A DNA stretch of 64,000 bases from positions 9,995,604 to 10,059,603 of the forward strand of contig NC_061078.1 in NCBI RefSeq assembly GCF_021917145.1, read 5' to 3'. This stretch comes from Hypomesus transpacificus (Eukaryota; Chordata; Actinopteri; Osmeriformes; Osmeridae). Shown here one piece after another: positions 42,500 to 59,765 of this stretch. The translations under genes and the position numbers were made by a program. Position 1 is the stretch's first letter; every line of letters begins with the position of its first letter. The notes under the pieces were generated by a model. The model was not told the DNA's origin and searched no databases. It saw only the letters and a program-made list of their open reading frames with translations.

Positions 42500-45400
42500 T
42501 CGTGTTCACCGCAATAGAAAACAGCGATTTTATTCCTGTACTACTAGAAACTTGAATTTAGCTGTACATTTTTGTAATAAATGTTATGTGTCATTATTTA
42601 CAGCTGACACCCTAACACTTGCAGACATTGTACACTGGCTAATTGAGCTTTAAAGAAACCAAACGCTAAATATTGGGTAACACACAAAAGAGCATATTAT
42701 CACGAAATGGTAGTGCAACAACATTATTGTGTTAAATTGATTTGCAAAATAAGCAGGGGTGGTCTGGTTTAATCCATGATCAGTCAGATAAATGTCTCGG
42801 TTATTTTATGTAGGCTAGTTAAACAACAGCATGCATATATGCTTACCATTATTTTAGCTTGTCTTGATGCCCTGGTTGATTGAGCCATTACATTTCATGC
42901 TCAGTGCATGCCAAAATAATGCTCAGGCTTAGCAAATGCTCAGTTACATTTAACTTCAACATTGACTGACTTTTTTTTAGCCACTCAAAGATAACACCAT
43001 CTTTGTACTTGCCGCTCGCGATGAGGTCAGGTGTAATTGGAAGCTCATGCTTGTAGTGCTGTGTACTTCTTAATGACTTAGCCTGAAGCTAAATGTCATG
43101 CATAAATGACTTGACTTTACCACTGCACATGAAATGTTAAATTCATTTTTTATCTGTGCACTTTGAGCTGGTTAATTAACAGGGTGGTAGAATTATAGTT
43201 TTTTTGGAGAATATGATTCCAAATGCCTTAATACAATCACTCAGAAACAGACGATTAGATTGGCCCGTCAGCGAATCAAATGTGGCACTGTTGAGAAGAT
43301 GTGCAGGTGCATGTCTGTTAAATTAACATTTTTTCAAAGCTTATAAAGGAGTTATATTTCTCTTGTCGTAGAAGCAGCTAGCCTTAAATGTGCACAATGG
43401 TACTTTTTACCTACTAAAAGAAAAGTTGGAAATGTGGTGGAATCAGTGATGAATATGGGTTGTGCACTGTGGGGGAAAAAATCCAGCATCCTGCACAAGA
43501 TCATGAATGTTAAGAGCAGACTAGAACTCGCAAAAGACATATATACACACCTGCCAAACTCAAAGACAAAGAAAAAAGACAAAACTGCAATAAAGTCAGA
43601 GAAGAGACAAAACAGGGGGGAGTTTTAAATTGTCTCCTGTGTGAAGTCTCATTTTCTACACCAGCAATCCTGGCCAGGCTTTCAACAGTGATATTACAAG
43701 AGCCTTCAGACAGAACCCCCTATTTCAATTTTGCCATAACTGGCCCTTCTGCGCTCTCCTTGGCCAAGATCCAGCTGTAGCTAGCTTCATAACTCAGGGC
43801 TTGGCGGGCCCCCTGGACGTTCCCTCTGAATGCATTCTGGCATGCACAGGTACAAAGAGGTCTGGAACACTGTAATGAAAACTAAAGGTGAAATTTGAAA
43901 TCAGTCATCCGAGTTACGGCCACAGTGGCCATCATGGGTTGTTGAACTGGCACAGGGACGTCGAGGTCAACACAAACAGATTAACGTTAGGACCCTATTA
44001 TCGCCCAAAATAATTGATCTGCATTAGACTTTATGTAGCCTAGTTGTGTTTAACCGACACTCTAATTTTAAAAAAAAGTTGACATTGAGGCTACCATAGC
44101 AGATTTTAGATTAATTACCCTGAAAAGACACCGCCCATGGCCCAAAATGTTTTTTTGTGAATTATTATTGTTCAGTTGCTTCATTCAAAGAGCAAAGCAT
44201 CGCAGAGCTTCTTAGAAACAAGTATCTACCGAATGCTCCATTCTGCTATTTTACCCAGGATAAACTTTTTAAAAAAAAAATCTAATCGAAAGCTCAACTC
44301 CACAGTTTTGTAGCTTTTTTTGCTCTTACCGTAAAGTGTAGACAAAAACTTTTTTTTAATCTAATCGAAAGCTAAACTCCACAGTCTTGTAGCTTTTTTG
44401 CTCTTACCGTAAAGTGTAGACAAATCAGCGTGCCAAACTCATCCACGTGTACATTTTTGCTGGTTAGATATCCCTGAGATCCCAGGATTCATGAAGTCTA
44501 CAAAAGTGAGTTGAACCCTGTCACAGATAATGGGCAGGAACAACATCTTCATCATATCAGGGAGGTTATCAAGATGTCAGCCACAACAGTGTCAGTATTT
44601 CATGTCTGAGTTTTAAGTATTTACTGCAGGCTTCACATCATAAATAACAGTAGAATATGGTAATGTGTTCGGATGTGCAACATAGAGGGCTTTCTCCATA
44701 CTGAAAAAGGTAAGGTAAATTCATCTGAGTATTAGGTCTCAGAATTCTTTCAAAGGGCTCTACGAGAGTTAGCTCCAGGGGAAAGAAGGGCTGTGCACTG
44801 CCTTCCAAGTTTAATGTTACCCACCCAACTGATTATGATGGCAAATTGCTCATTCACAATAACAAAAATTGCTAAAATGGCAACTGAGATGCCTAACCGT
44901 GCTTCTGTTTTTACGAGAGGATGCAAATACAGCTGTTTCTTCCCAGAAGACAACAACTATCCAGTCTGGAAATTCCATTATTTGGAAACAATATATGGAG
45001 GTGTCCTTTGACAGTTAGGAGTCACACTCATGTAGTCTGAAGGCCTTATATAAATGTAACATGGCGCCACAGTCAGGTAAGATGATGAGACTGACTGCGG
45101 CGGAGTGAGGGGGCCACTGGCTGCAGCATCGAGGACACAGCATCACTGGACTTGGCTGAGCGGCGTAATGAGAATCAATGTCTTTATGGCCGCTTTAGTG
45201 CTTCAGCGATATCCCTTTCACTGTGGAACTCTATAACAGAGACTGCATGGTATTGGAAACCAGACCCAGCAGATGCTAGGCGAGGGAGAGAATAGCCAAT
45301 TAATAGAGCAGCACAATCAGTGTGATCTCCTCTGCCTGCAAGTACGATAGGCATTCTCATAAAGGGAGCTGGAGGGGATGTGATGCGGAATTAAGTGGTT

Positions 45401-46228
45401 GTTAAGCTTGGGCCCATGCTTAACAGCCATGCCACACTGGAAGAAAAGTTTGGAACTTGTCCCGTTTTCCAATTTCCTCCCTGTCCTTTGAAGTATTAGC
45501 ATTGGGTCTTACGTAAGGATGAATTTATTAAATTACATTCAGGTACCTGCACTGTTGAAAATTGCTTACTGCCTATATTCAAATTACAATCCATTTTCAC
45601 TGGTTAGCTAAAGGAGGATGTATGGGTTTTATGGCTACATGATGTCCTTCTTTGGTTTTTATAGATCGTATAGGTTTCAGCTCAAGGAAATTTACTAGTA
45701 CATTGCTTGGTGATATCTTATTTCCATAAAATGTATGCACACACAACAGTAGGTATATATGTAGAGTACCTCTGTTGTAAAAACAGCAAGTGAGCATTAG
45801 CATAATTATGGTTTCTAATAGCATTCATAGCATTTTCAACTGGGCTTTGCAGAGAGAATGCATAAATCTTTCAGTTGCAAAGCATCTCATGAGAACACAT
45901 TCTAAATTGATGTACAGTATGACATCCAACTCTACTCATCAAGCACTTTAAAAACTTAACATTACCAATTATTTAACTAAATATATTGTCTGCACTTCTA
46001 GTGCTAATTCAGCAATGTTTAGCAAACTTTATGAGGTTTGAATGTGTTGATTATCTTTACAGTTTATTCTGGAATTATCCCATCAATCCAAAAAACAAAA
46101 AAATCTAGCCTAATCTGTCATCTGTTAAAATATGCACTTTATTAATGGATAATTTAGCAAGAAAATAGTATTACCCAAAGTTGAAAAATTAGCTGGAAAA
46201 CACTGCATATCTTGCAACAGAAAATGTA
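42500..46228. other. Intergenic region between tRNA-Gln and cib2, no gene recognised
   Basis: About 3.7 kb, AT-rich, with only short open frames lacking recognisable domains on either strand. The one clear structure is the local tandem duplication at 44,264-44,424. Part of the right end may belong to the cib2 3'UTR. Confidence 0.5.
44264..44424. repeat. Two-copy tandem duplication, unit about 80 bp
   Basis: Both copies run from AACTTTTT through CTAATCGAAAGCT and AACTCCACAGT to CTCTTACCGTAAAGTGTAGA; copy 1 is 44,264-44,345 and copy 2 is 44,347-44,424. They differ by a few substitutions and by length of A/T runs, so the duplication is fairly recent. Function unknown. Confidence 0.9.
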
Positions 46229-47218
46229 TTTATTCAAGTCTAGCCAAATGTTAATAATATTGTAAATACTACATTCACAAGTAAATTACTGCTATTGTAT
46301 CAGGTTTAGAGGCATGAAAAGGTATCAAAGCATGACATTATGGTGGAGACGAAGCCCTTCCATCAACTGAATAACAGTTTAGTATGATTGTCAATATGCT
46401 CCATTATGTTAGACAATACTTGATGAGAAAAAAAAAGATATTTGCAATTTAAATTAGTCTCATGCACATCATTAAGACAGATTGCATAGCTCCTGACTGT
46501 TCTGTCTTATGTGCTAAAACTGTGCTTTTATACTTTGTATGCATCTTTCTTTCTGGCATAAACTTCCACTGCAAAAGCCCTTGATTTATCTTGTCCATTT
46601 TTTTGTCAGTAATAAAATAATGGTTGCATGTAAAATATAGCCTTCAAAAAAATCTGCAACAAAGTCCTAGGTTTGCTATTAAAACCCTTGCACATTGTGT
46701 AAGATAAGCACTACTGGTATCAAAATGAGCCCATCTTGGTTCACCCTCTGTCCACCACCATTGTTTGTTCCATTAGAGTTAATGTCCATCTAATTGTCCA
46801 ACTTTAAGGAATAAGAATTGATTACAGAGAAAACAGTCATGCATTATTGATTTTCTATTTCAAAGTGTCTAATGTGATACTTCCTGTAGAGCATGAATCG
46901 GCAAAAAGGCCTGTGCTTCCATGAAAAAGACCCCCAGGGTACACAATCCTGTATTCAAAACTCCTGGTTCCACTTTTCAGATTATATCACAAAGGTCACA
47001 TTGAAAATATAATTCAATGTTCAGATAGATCTCCACTTGTGTTTGGTAGGACAGGCACTGTGCTTCAGTGAGACTAAGGTCAGGGGCCTAGCTGTGGTAT
47101 GGTGATAGGGATCCTAAATGTCTAATCCCAAGAAATGTGCCTTGTGATGACTTCAGAGGAACATGGATGTAGTTCAGCATCACCTCCATAACAATGTTCT
47201 GTTCCTCATCGAGTTTCC
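46229..47218 (-). other. cib2: Probable cib2 3' untranslated region
   Basis: Follows the cib2 stop. A minus-strand AATAAA lies at 46234-46229, and another candidate lies near 46,138. The sequence is AT-rich with no coding signal. The end is inferred from hexamers only. Confidence 0.4.
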
Positions 47219-50200
47219 TTAGATTCGTATATGGAAGGTGCTATAAGTAGACAATAAGAGTCATTGTTAGATATACAACATAATGTAATGCATTTCACAC
47301 ATTTACCGTTTTCCCTCTTTTCAATGCGTCTCCAGGACCTGACATGACTAGACTGGAAAACATGGCAGTAATGATACATTTTCATGTTTGGGCTCACTAT
47401 TAACGAAAAATGACCATAAATAAACTAGATATCATATTGTTATACTGTTGTTACAAGATGGGTTTTCTGAGATGTTATTTTGCCAATGTCATTTTGTCAC
47501 AGGACATTGATTCCTCAGCAGCATGACTGAAGCCAGAGTAGAGAACCACCAGCTGCAGTGTTCATATTTAAATTATCCCAACACATTTTAGAAAAGTCCA
47601 AAAGACTCATGCTTGCTAACATTTCATGCCATTTCATTACCATAATTTTTTCTCTAAAGCTTTATGTGTCACTCTGGCAGACTTTCAGTTAAGATTTACA
47701 AAAGCGACTTCTGAAGTGAGGAACAATGCCATGCCAGGGAGGGGGATCACAGAACAGAACTCCAATACACCCATTAACTTACAAGTACGCTGCTAGTAGT
47801 GCTACTTAAAGTGAAATAGAGGCACTGTACTGCCATTTTACAAGGGTTGGCCAGTGAACTATTACCAATGTCACATTGGACTGCACTGCCGTGACAGGTT
47901 GATAGACAGTTTATTCTCCCAAACATTAGTAATGGCAGTCTTTTGCATGGACTATGTACCTCGAAAGAAGACTGCTGCCCCATTTCATGTAGGTGTGAAA
48001 TAGAGACTAAGGAAAATGCTTTATAATTGAGTTTGCAAAAGGATTGGGGAAACTACTGAAATTCATCAAAGTCTTTGAGAAAAAACAGCTTCTGGTCTTT
48101 AAGGTTTTTCTTTTGAAAATGAGTAGAAATGTGGTGGGATGGCTTATTAATGGGGAATGCACCTCTCTCTTAAAGTTACCAGCATAGCAGCTATGGCAAC
48201 CGAACACTAGTCTTGCTCAGAGCTGTAACTTAAAATGAATTCCCCAATGACAAACAAGGAAAACAAGTTGAAGCCAATCTAAAGCTGACCCTGTGTGATT
48301 GACAAATTTCCAGGTAATTTTACTGCCAAGATAAATCAAGCTTTCAGAAATAGGTGGCCTTCCACTGGCTGTTTCATCTGCATGGTTTTGGTACTGAAAT
48401 GAAACAACTATTTACAATGGCATGATCAATCACCCAAAAATGTGATCAAGCACTATTGAATTTTTTTTTTTTAATTGAAACTATTTTTGCTGAATTGCAG
48501 AATACAATGTCTCACTCATTTGACTCCATTCGTCAAACTCAAGACTCAATGTTGTGGCTGTTTTTGTCCTAACATGTGTTTCTGTAATGTACAAGGAACA
48601 ACTATGGCCTGAACTATTAAACATCCTTGAATACTGATGCAGATTGTTCTATCATAGGTACTTTTCCATCGTAAAGAATCCCTGTCCTCTTAGAATCGCT
48701 GTACCTTAAGAAATCTGGGGCTTTGGAGATCATGTTCTCAAAGTCAGCAAATGAGAGCTTGCTATCTCCATCCAGATCTGCCTCCTCGATAGCCTTGTCA
48801 CACACCAGGTTGACCTCCTCCGGAGTCAGCTCCCCTTTCGTCAACTTGGTCAATGTCTTCTCCATGTCCTCCTTACATATGAAATTATCCACATTGAAAT
48901 CTGTGAGCAAGGAAAATGTCACAGTTAGTCAACAAGAAGAATGACTGATGGTACCAATTGCATGTACTTTGACTTCTGACAAATATTCAGTCAGTGACAG
49001 GCAGGCTCACCGTAGATCTTAAAAGCATATATTGTCTTCAGTTCTCGCGGTGCTGTTTCACACAGTACAGAGAACATGTCTACAAAGTCGTTGAAACTGA
49101 GGTTGCCTTCGCCATCTTCTGAGAAGGTCTCCACAATGCGATTTCTAAAAGGGTTTTCCTTGAGGGGGAAGATACAGAGAAAACAGCTTGTTTTGACCAG
49201 TCAACTCTGTTGCACTGACATGACAAACTAAACCAGCTTGATAAAGGTAAAATGTCCCCATAAAGATGATATTTTATCCCTCTAAGTGCTATGAAACACT
49301 CAATCTTGCACAACATATTTGCATAAAAAACAAGTACTTAATTGTGATACAGAACAAGACTAATGCACATATCCAATCACTCTAAGAGCCTGTTTAATTG
49401 TATGTTCCAGCAGCTCCTGATCTCACTCTCTCCACATTGCGTGCCAGGTTCCATTCATTAGCTAGTCATGTACAGTGCCGTCTACCTGATTGCTATGTCA
49501 GCAAAGTGGCTCTTATCCCTCATCGTCAGCTAAGCTAGGCTATAGGCTAAGCTTAGCTGCAGGCTATAGGGTACACTCGGCTTGCCTAGGCTAAACTGAG
49601 GTAATTCATGTCAAAATCTGCACAGGTGAAACACAAATTTACGACTGTGTGACCTTTGGTGCCATTTTGGCTATGCCTGTTGTCAGGGAACCATCATTCA
49701 TGCTTCCAAATGGCTCCAGTCTGTGGAAGTCAAGCACTGGGATGTTTACAACCACAGGGGTAGGTGACGGGACACTTATCATGTCCCTGGTATGAATGGG
49801 CTATGGATACTGTCTCTACACTCATAATCCCCAGGGAGAAACATGTGATGGGTATGATTTGATGAGACAACATGCCACTTAATGTGACATGGGAATGGAT
49901 GCAGTTTGATGGAGTGAAAACCAAAGTAATTGACTGCTATAGTATCATAACATGAAGCTTTACCAAATAGATTCTTATAGATGGTTTAAATGAATAGCTT
50001 CTTATGTACGAAGCCTGTCATGAGCTTGTTGGAGATGTGTACTTTACATCTAGGTGTATTCATCTGTTAATCAGATGCAGCTGACTGTATGTGACATATT
50101 AGTATGTATCCAGTCTTGGCTAGTTTTAGATGAAGACCAATCTAGAATTGATACATTTGATCAACAGAGAATCTGTACTGAGACCTTTTTTTTTTGTCGA

Positions 50201-53200
50201 TGGCAAAGCTGAATCTCAGTTTCAACACTGCTGTATCTGTTCAGTATGTTGCTCTCAACATGTAACAGGCCAGGCTGGGGATTGGCAGGAAGGGTGAGTG
50301 ACATATTGAGGCTGACTAATCACAGTGGGTGCTGACTAAGCAGAGAGTGAATGGGATGTTTCTCACTGGCAGGGCTATCAGAGCAGTAATGACTACGGCC
50401 TTGGACACATGAATCCTCACTGATACAATGTCACTACTAACCCATTTCACTTCAGCAACCAACAGCAGCATTTATTTCCCATAGGAGATTGTGTTTGGAC
50501 CAACTTTTATTACACTTTCAGGCACTTTAAAAACTTTCATGGTCTACATTTTACATACAAAAATTGTATCATCATAACATAAAGAAGACATGCTCACCTG
50601 CAGTTCTGGCATGCTGATGATCAGTGCCATAGGGAGTTTGATATCTGGCTCGTTGGTGTAATCCATTGGAACTAAGTGGGGAGCCAGTTCACGGTATCTG
50701 GCATGTAATCTTCAACAGAGAGAGGGAACACATGATGCACTGCAATATGTTTATATTTCCCTCTGCAAATGATGGCACACTTTGTGTAAAGTATACTATA
50801 CCTGCCTACCTTTAGAGTAGAATAATTAATTTGGCCTTAAATCAACATCGTATGGTTTATAAATGGGAAAGGAATAAACAGATTAAGTAATTAACACCAT
50901 GTATCATAAACCCATTTAACTGCTTTTTTATACCAGTTTGATATACTGTATATCATTGGTAACTATCCACAATGTGGCAAACTGTCTCATTGAGTTGAAC
51001 AATATTTGAGCAAAGAGCAGCCTGTCGGTCAAAGATGTAAGTAACCTTGGCTGAAACATTGCTAAGAAGTTAATGAGATGTTTACAGATCACATTTAAAA
51101 TGAATACTAAAACCAGTGCTTATTCTTCACCAACTGAGCCTTTCTGGCGTTTGTCTTATGTCTTCAGGGCAGTGTGTCACCACTTCTGGAAAGATGAATC
51201 CGTCTGTGCGCGGGAGCGGCCCAACAGCTCTGTAAATTAGCCTTATCAGGTCTGTGAGGTAGTGGTGAATGTACTTTATATCACACAATACTGAACCTCC
51301 ACACATCTCCACTGAAGGAAACGGTGAAATGCCATAAGGGGAGCTTCATGTATCAAATATCAGGGGGAAGCAATTCAAGACCGAAGACTAAATATGAAAA
51401 ACACATCACAATTTTTGCATTTTTCAGCAAAGACACAAGGCCACACAAATATTTTGTGAAATTATTGTTTCCAAATGTTTTGAGAAATTACTATATTTCA
51501 CACTCCCACAAGCCATTTACTCTCTTGTTGTCAATAAAGGTAATTCCTTGGTCAGATGATAAGTTGTGAATTGAGTGGTAAACTAATGCCCAAAACCTGC
51601 TCTATCACCACACAAGGGCCCAACCTTTTCTGCAAATGACCAATCAGAGGTTGTCTGGGGTGATCCCAGATCAAAGTAATTTTCAGACTATAAACCTGAA
51701 AGAGATTCTCTCCTGGCAGGCAATTAGCATAAAGCAAAGCACTCCTGTCTTTAAGAAATGAATGAGTTCTGGAAGGATTCCAGAAGATACCGCACCTTGG
51801 CAGGCTGGTTTTGTGGTCCTAATCCATACAAGGATAAATCTTGATAGCAGATGGAACAAAACATAATCTGACCACATGGATCATTTTGGCAAGATACGCC
51901 TTTCTTCTGTATAGGACATAAGTTACGATAGATCTAACTTAACATGGAAATCGTTGTTAGTCTTTATCATTTGCACCTTTCCAGACTCTTGGTAACTTTA
52001 CTGATGGGGTACAATTATATAAACCTAGGGGAACCTAATGGTTGAAATGTTTTTACAGCACAGCGACACATACTTATCAATATAAAATAAGGACAGGGAC
52101 TCCAGTGTACAGTGTATTGCCTGATGACCTTTAACTGAACCGTGTGTATAAACCATCAAATCCAAGGACAGAGAAAAAAATGCTATTTCAGTTCAAACAG
52201 GAAGGGGAAAATCATACAGTATCCACTATCGCCATGACCGTACCTTGGGAACAGACAGCACTCAAATGGCTCCAGATAAAATATCTATCGGTTCACAAAT
52301 AAAACCTCCGCTTTATATCAGGACCACCTACACGGTCAGTCTTCCTGCCTACCTGCTGGTCTGCAGTAGAGCCCAGCTCATGACTTTGTGTTACTGGCGT
52401 TTCATGTGACTCACACTCCAGGCTGCAAGTTTATTGGCCCATTTGTGGCACATCTGTGCTTGCGACAATCCATCTTGGGGGACTGTGTGTGCGTCATACA
52501 GCAGGACCCAGTGCTATCTTGCTGGGAATTTGTTCAACTCAAGTCTCCTGATACAATGTTGCCATGATGAGGATAATGTACCCTGAAGTGGTGTATGTTT
52601 TACAATGCCAGACAAAAGCAAAATGTGAGGATACAATTGTCTGGTTCTGGAGAGAGTGATTTTGACTATTACTATGGTTACATTTACTATTGAATTTAGA
52701 ATATATTCTTCATGTTTTAAGATAAGATATAAATTACGTGAATTAAAGGAACACTTCAGTAGTTTGCTAGTTAATGATGCATGATGTAATCAATACACTA
52801 CTGTAAACACAAACTCACTAAAGCAAAGAGACGTAATAAGATAGCAAGAGAACATTGATTACGCAGAACACACAATGAGTCAACAATTATCTGACTGTAA
52901 TCTACAGTAAACTGATTCTCCAGAATGCATCACAATGCAATATACTTAATCATAATATAAATCTCTGAAGTCATAATCCCATTGACTATGTAGCATTTTG
53001 AAAGCAGTATTGTGGTCATGACCTACATTTGAAGAAAATAAACGGCTGACAGAGAAAAAAAACACACCATCCCCTGGCAACAATACAGCAATTTAATTGC
53101 TTTAGAATACTGAGGCCAGCAAAAACTAGCATGAGACAGAGATTCACTGGTTTTGGACAAGCTCAAATTACAGAGGCAGTTTGAAATTGAGCAACAAAAG

Positions 53201-54488
53201 TGGGGGCTGTAGAAAACCACTGGTCAAAGAACGATGAATAATAGACAGTAGATTGATGTGGGCCTAATTATATATACATGAGCAATACAACCATTGGATG
53301 ATTCTTGATTTACAGTCTTAATGAAAGTTCCTTTGCCCCAAAGAACCAGCGAAATAGATATTTAATTACAAACTGTATCTCAATTAATTTTATTTCGAAA
53401 CAACTCAGAAAGTATCTGAGTTGATTGTGTGCTCAACACCACTAAGACATACGTTTTATCGATGTGGTCGGCCCATTATTACTTTCTTATGAAGTGTCAA
53501 ACGTTCATGTTCACGTGTATTTAAGTTGTTGAAACAACCACATGGTCCAACAGTCCTTCATTAGAAGCTACTGAGATGACCTACAGAAGGTCTTTAAGCT
53601 GGGTTGGTAAAGCAGATATTTAACTTACCGTAGGATCTCTTTGCGTGTGAAGAAAGTGCAATCCTATAAGAGGAGCAGAACAACACAATTGTGCAAGATT
53701 AAATCAGCAGTGGTAACCAGATATGGCTCTGCCATGATGATATGATAACGGCCAACATTTGGTAATGCGTCTGAGATTGTGTCGGGCAGGTCCGTAGTTA
53801 GACAAAGATAAAAGCCTAGTCTTAGGGTGAAACACAAGAATATAGCCAATTACACTATCTAGTTTCTATTACATCTACTATAACAAGCAGATTTTTTTTT
53901 TCAAACCACAGATTCCATTACAAAAGAATTTTTGGACAACTTGGAAATTAAATATAAACCATTTCTTAACTATGTATTTTATGGAATTACCATACCACTA
54001 TTTTAATGATTCTCACACGGTTCTTTGTTTGAAGTAGCACCTGTGAGAACAATGTTAAGAAGAACCCAGCGATGCTTCATGGTACAGAATGGGAGCTTGG
54101 ACTTGATACATTGCTGGGCCAGGTCTAACCTTTGAAAGTACTATACAAGCCTGGATCAATTAACATCATAAAATGTTATAGCATATGAATAATGATCATT
54201 AGATGAGAATAATTAATGCTCAAATAATGTAAAAATCTATATTGGTCTCATGAAGGTGTGTCTCTCTAACCTGAAACACATAATGCATCACGCATATGAT
54301 GTTGATGAAAATCAGTTAAATGCACTCTTAATAATATTTTTTTAACAGAAATGGAAAATGGTGATGTGAATACAAAGGCTACATTATACATATCCAATAA
54401 TAAATAAATAAATAAATAAATATAATGCACATCTTACCTGATATGCCTCGAACTGTTCATCAGTAAATATTGTTTGCTTATTACCCAT
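47219..54488 (-). CDS. cib2: Calcium and integrin-binding family member 2, 6 exons, complete
   Basis: EF-hand calcium/magnesium sensor; in vertebrates CIB2 binds the TMC1/2 mechanotransduction channel of hair cells and is mutated in human deafness. Exons: 54488-54438, 53663-53629, 50709-50598, 49158-49011, 48900-48705, 47240-47219. All junctions are GT-AG and in phase: 564 nt, 187 aa, the same length as human CIB2. It opens [12 protein letters not shown] with Gly2 suited to N-myristoylation. The two C-terminal EF-hand loops begin DFNVDNF and [10 protein letters not shown]. The tiny last exon codes only the end of STFHIRI; reading through its missing donor at 48,705 would give a false longer C-terminus. 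CIB2 rather than CIB3 is supported by [20 protein letters not shown] and by its place next to idh3a, as in human 15q25. Confidence 0.96.
54399..54422. repeat. (TAAA)n tetranucleotide repeat
   Basis: About six TAAA units in cib2 intron 1, only 15 bp from the exon 1 donor. Confidence 0.9.
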
Positions 54489-55311
54489 CCTAGTCGAGTA
54501 ATTATTCCATTACACAGACACATTACATTGGAAGTTCGTGATGCTTTCTCTGTTTTAGTAATTTAAGACGACATCATGTTCTCTGCATGAAAACATGATG
54601 GATGCATTCTCCAGACATATAATTTTTGATCGGGTTTCTTGGATTATTGGTATATTTACAAACAAAGTAGACGTCGTTGCAGAGCTCGTTATTTTAGACG
54701 CAGTCAAAGGCAGAAATTCTTTTTCACGCATTCTTGGAGTAGAGTGGCTCGCACATTGAGTCCTTGTTGAACGTTGTTTCATCACTGGATTGTTTCAGGA
54801 TGTTGCACACAGAGCAGATGAAAATGATGAACCACCAGGTGGCGCCATTTAAAAGTAATCTGCTATCATAGATTTTATGTGTGCAGAAGCATTGCAACAA
54901 ATATGGAATGCAACCATAATACCTACATCCAGGTAGTTGTTAATATTTTTCTTATATATTTATTTTAAAACTAAAATAACAAAGTAGCGGTAGTAGTAGT
55001 AGTACAGTTTTAACAATGCACTGAGAAACGACATACTTTGTAAGTCAGTTAGTATGCTACTGATTGAGATGAAAATAATTGAAGTAGTAGCACTAAATAT
55101 ATATTGCTGTGCGTAATATGTAGTTTGTTTAATGGCCTACTTGAACTTTTTTCAATTATAAACTAACGTTTCAAAAGCAGTAGCACTTAAAGTGGGTTAT
55201 ATAATTTACTGGCAACCTTGTAAAGACTCGAGACTGGACTTCCTGTATGTGACGACATCAGCTTACACTCCGGAATCTGTAGAACAGCAGTAGAAGGACC
55301 AAATCACAAGT
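54489..55311. promoter_or_regulatory. Shared cib2/idh3a head-to-head promoter region
   Basis: 823 bp separate the two start codons, which face outward. Near idh3a an ETS-type ACTTCCTG (55238-55245) and a CRE-like TGACG (55250) lie 60-75 bp before the ATG; ETS sites of the GABP/NRF-2 kind are common before nuclear genes for mitochondrial enzymes. No TATA box was seen at a convincing place. Both 5'UTRs lie inside this interval. The middle is AT-rich. Confidence 0.6.
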
Positions 55312-58968
<3,657 letters not shown>

Positions 58969-59542
58969 AACTGCTGCTAATTCACAGTTTAATACATGAC
59001 AGTACATGGGTGAAAAGTTGTTACAACTTGTGGATACAAACTCATCAAGAACTTTCACTAATGAAAATCATTCTTAAAATATATGTACGCACAACTTGAC
59101 TCACGTATTCCAAAATAGTGGGGGACATTTCAGACGCATAACTTGTATTTGGTTAAATATAATAGCAGTCCTCTGCATGTGTTGTCTGACAATTCTGGTA
59201 GATATTTGACATTTTTTAATGGTAAATGTTACTGCTTAGACATCCACTATTTATTATTTCTACTTACTTTCTCTGGATTTTATGTACGAAATGTATCAAT
59301 GTATCAAAGCAGCTGATTTCAGTTCTAGAGTTCCATATATAAAGATAACTTGAAAGACTAAAAAGGATTCATGTCATTTTGTCAGACCCACAGAAAGTTG
59401 AGAGGATGTCCAGTATGTATGCAAATTAAGCAATTTAAATGAGAAATAGACTAATATAGTTGTACATTTTTTTAGCGTTAATAAATTATATTTCATGTCA
59501 AAACTTTTAAATTACCTGGAAAACCGGCATAGAAAGAATAAA
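58969..59542 (+). other. idh3a: idh3a 3'UTR with two poly(A) signals
   Basis: AT-rich sequence after the stop. AATAAA occurs at 59480-59485 and again at 59537-59542, so the transcript probably ends near 59,500-59,560. That is only about 200 bp before the rab8b start codon on the same strand, so the two genes are very tightly spaced. Confidence 0.65.
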
Positions 59543-59765
59543 AGCAAGGTTTAAGAAACGTTAAAAAAACATTCTCACCAATCTGGCAACCCAGATGAGA
59601 AGGATGCGCCCTGCCTCTTATGTTGTAGACGTCATTCAACTCACATTTCCCTGTTTCCTCTTTACTGTATGGTTACAGTGTATCAAAGAGGTGTAGCTAG
59701 CTGGACCCAAAGTGTCCAGTTTCGTTAGAGACAGTCAAATCTAAGGGATTGAAGCGAAGGAGGAT
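59543..59765 (+). promoter_or_regulatory. rab8b: Short idh3a-rab8b spacer with rab8b promoter and 5'UTR
   Basis: Only about 220 bp between the last idh3a poly(A) signal and the rab8b ATG. The start has a purine-rich context (GAAGGAGGATATGG). No TATA box is obvious. The promoter may overlap the idh3a termination region. Confidence 0.5.

Noticed and set aside
43434..43628. 64-codon Lys-rich plus-strand frame
   Set aside because: No domain, no splice support, and AT-rich codon use like the surrounding intergenic DNA.
48617..48704. Extended CIB2 C-terminus ending [14 protein letters not shown]
   Set aside because: Reading through the AAG/GTACAG donor. The 47,219-47,240 exon restores the universal STFHIRI ending.
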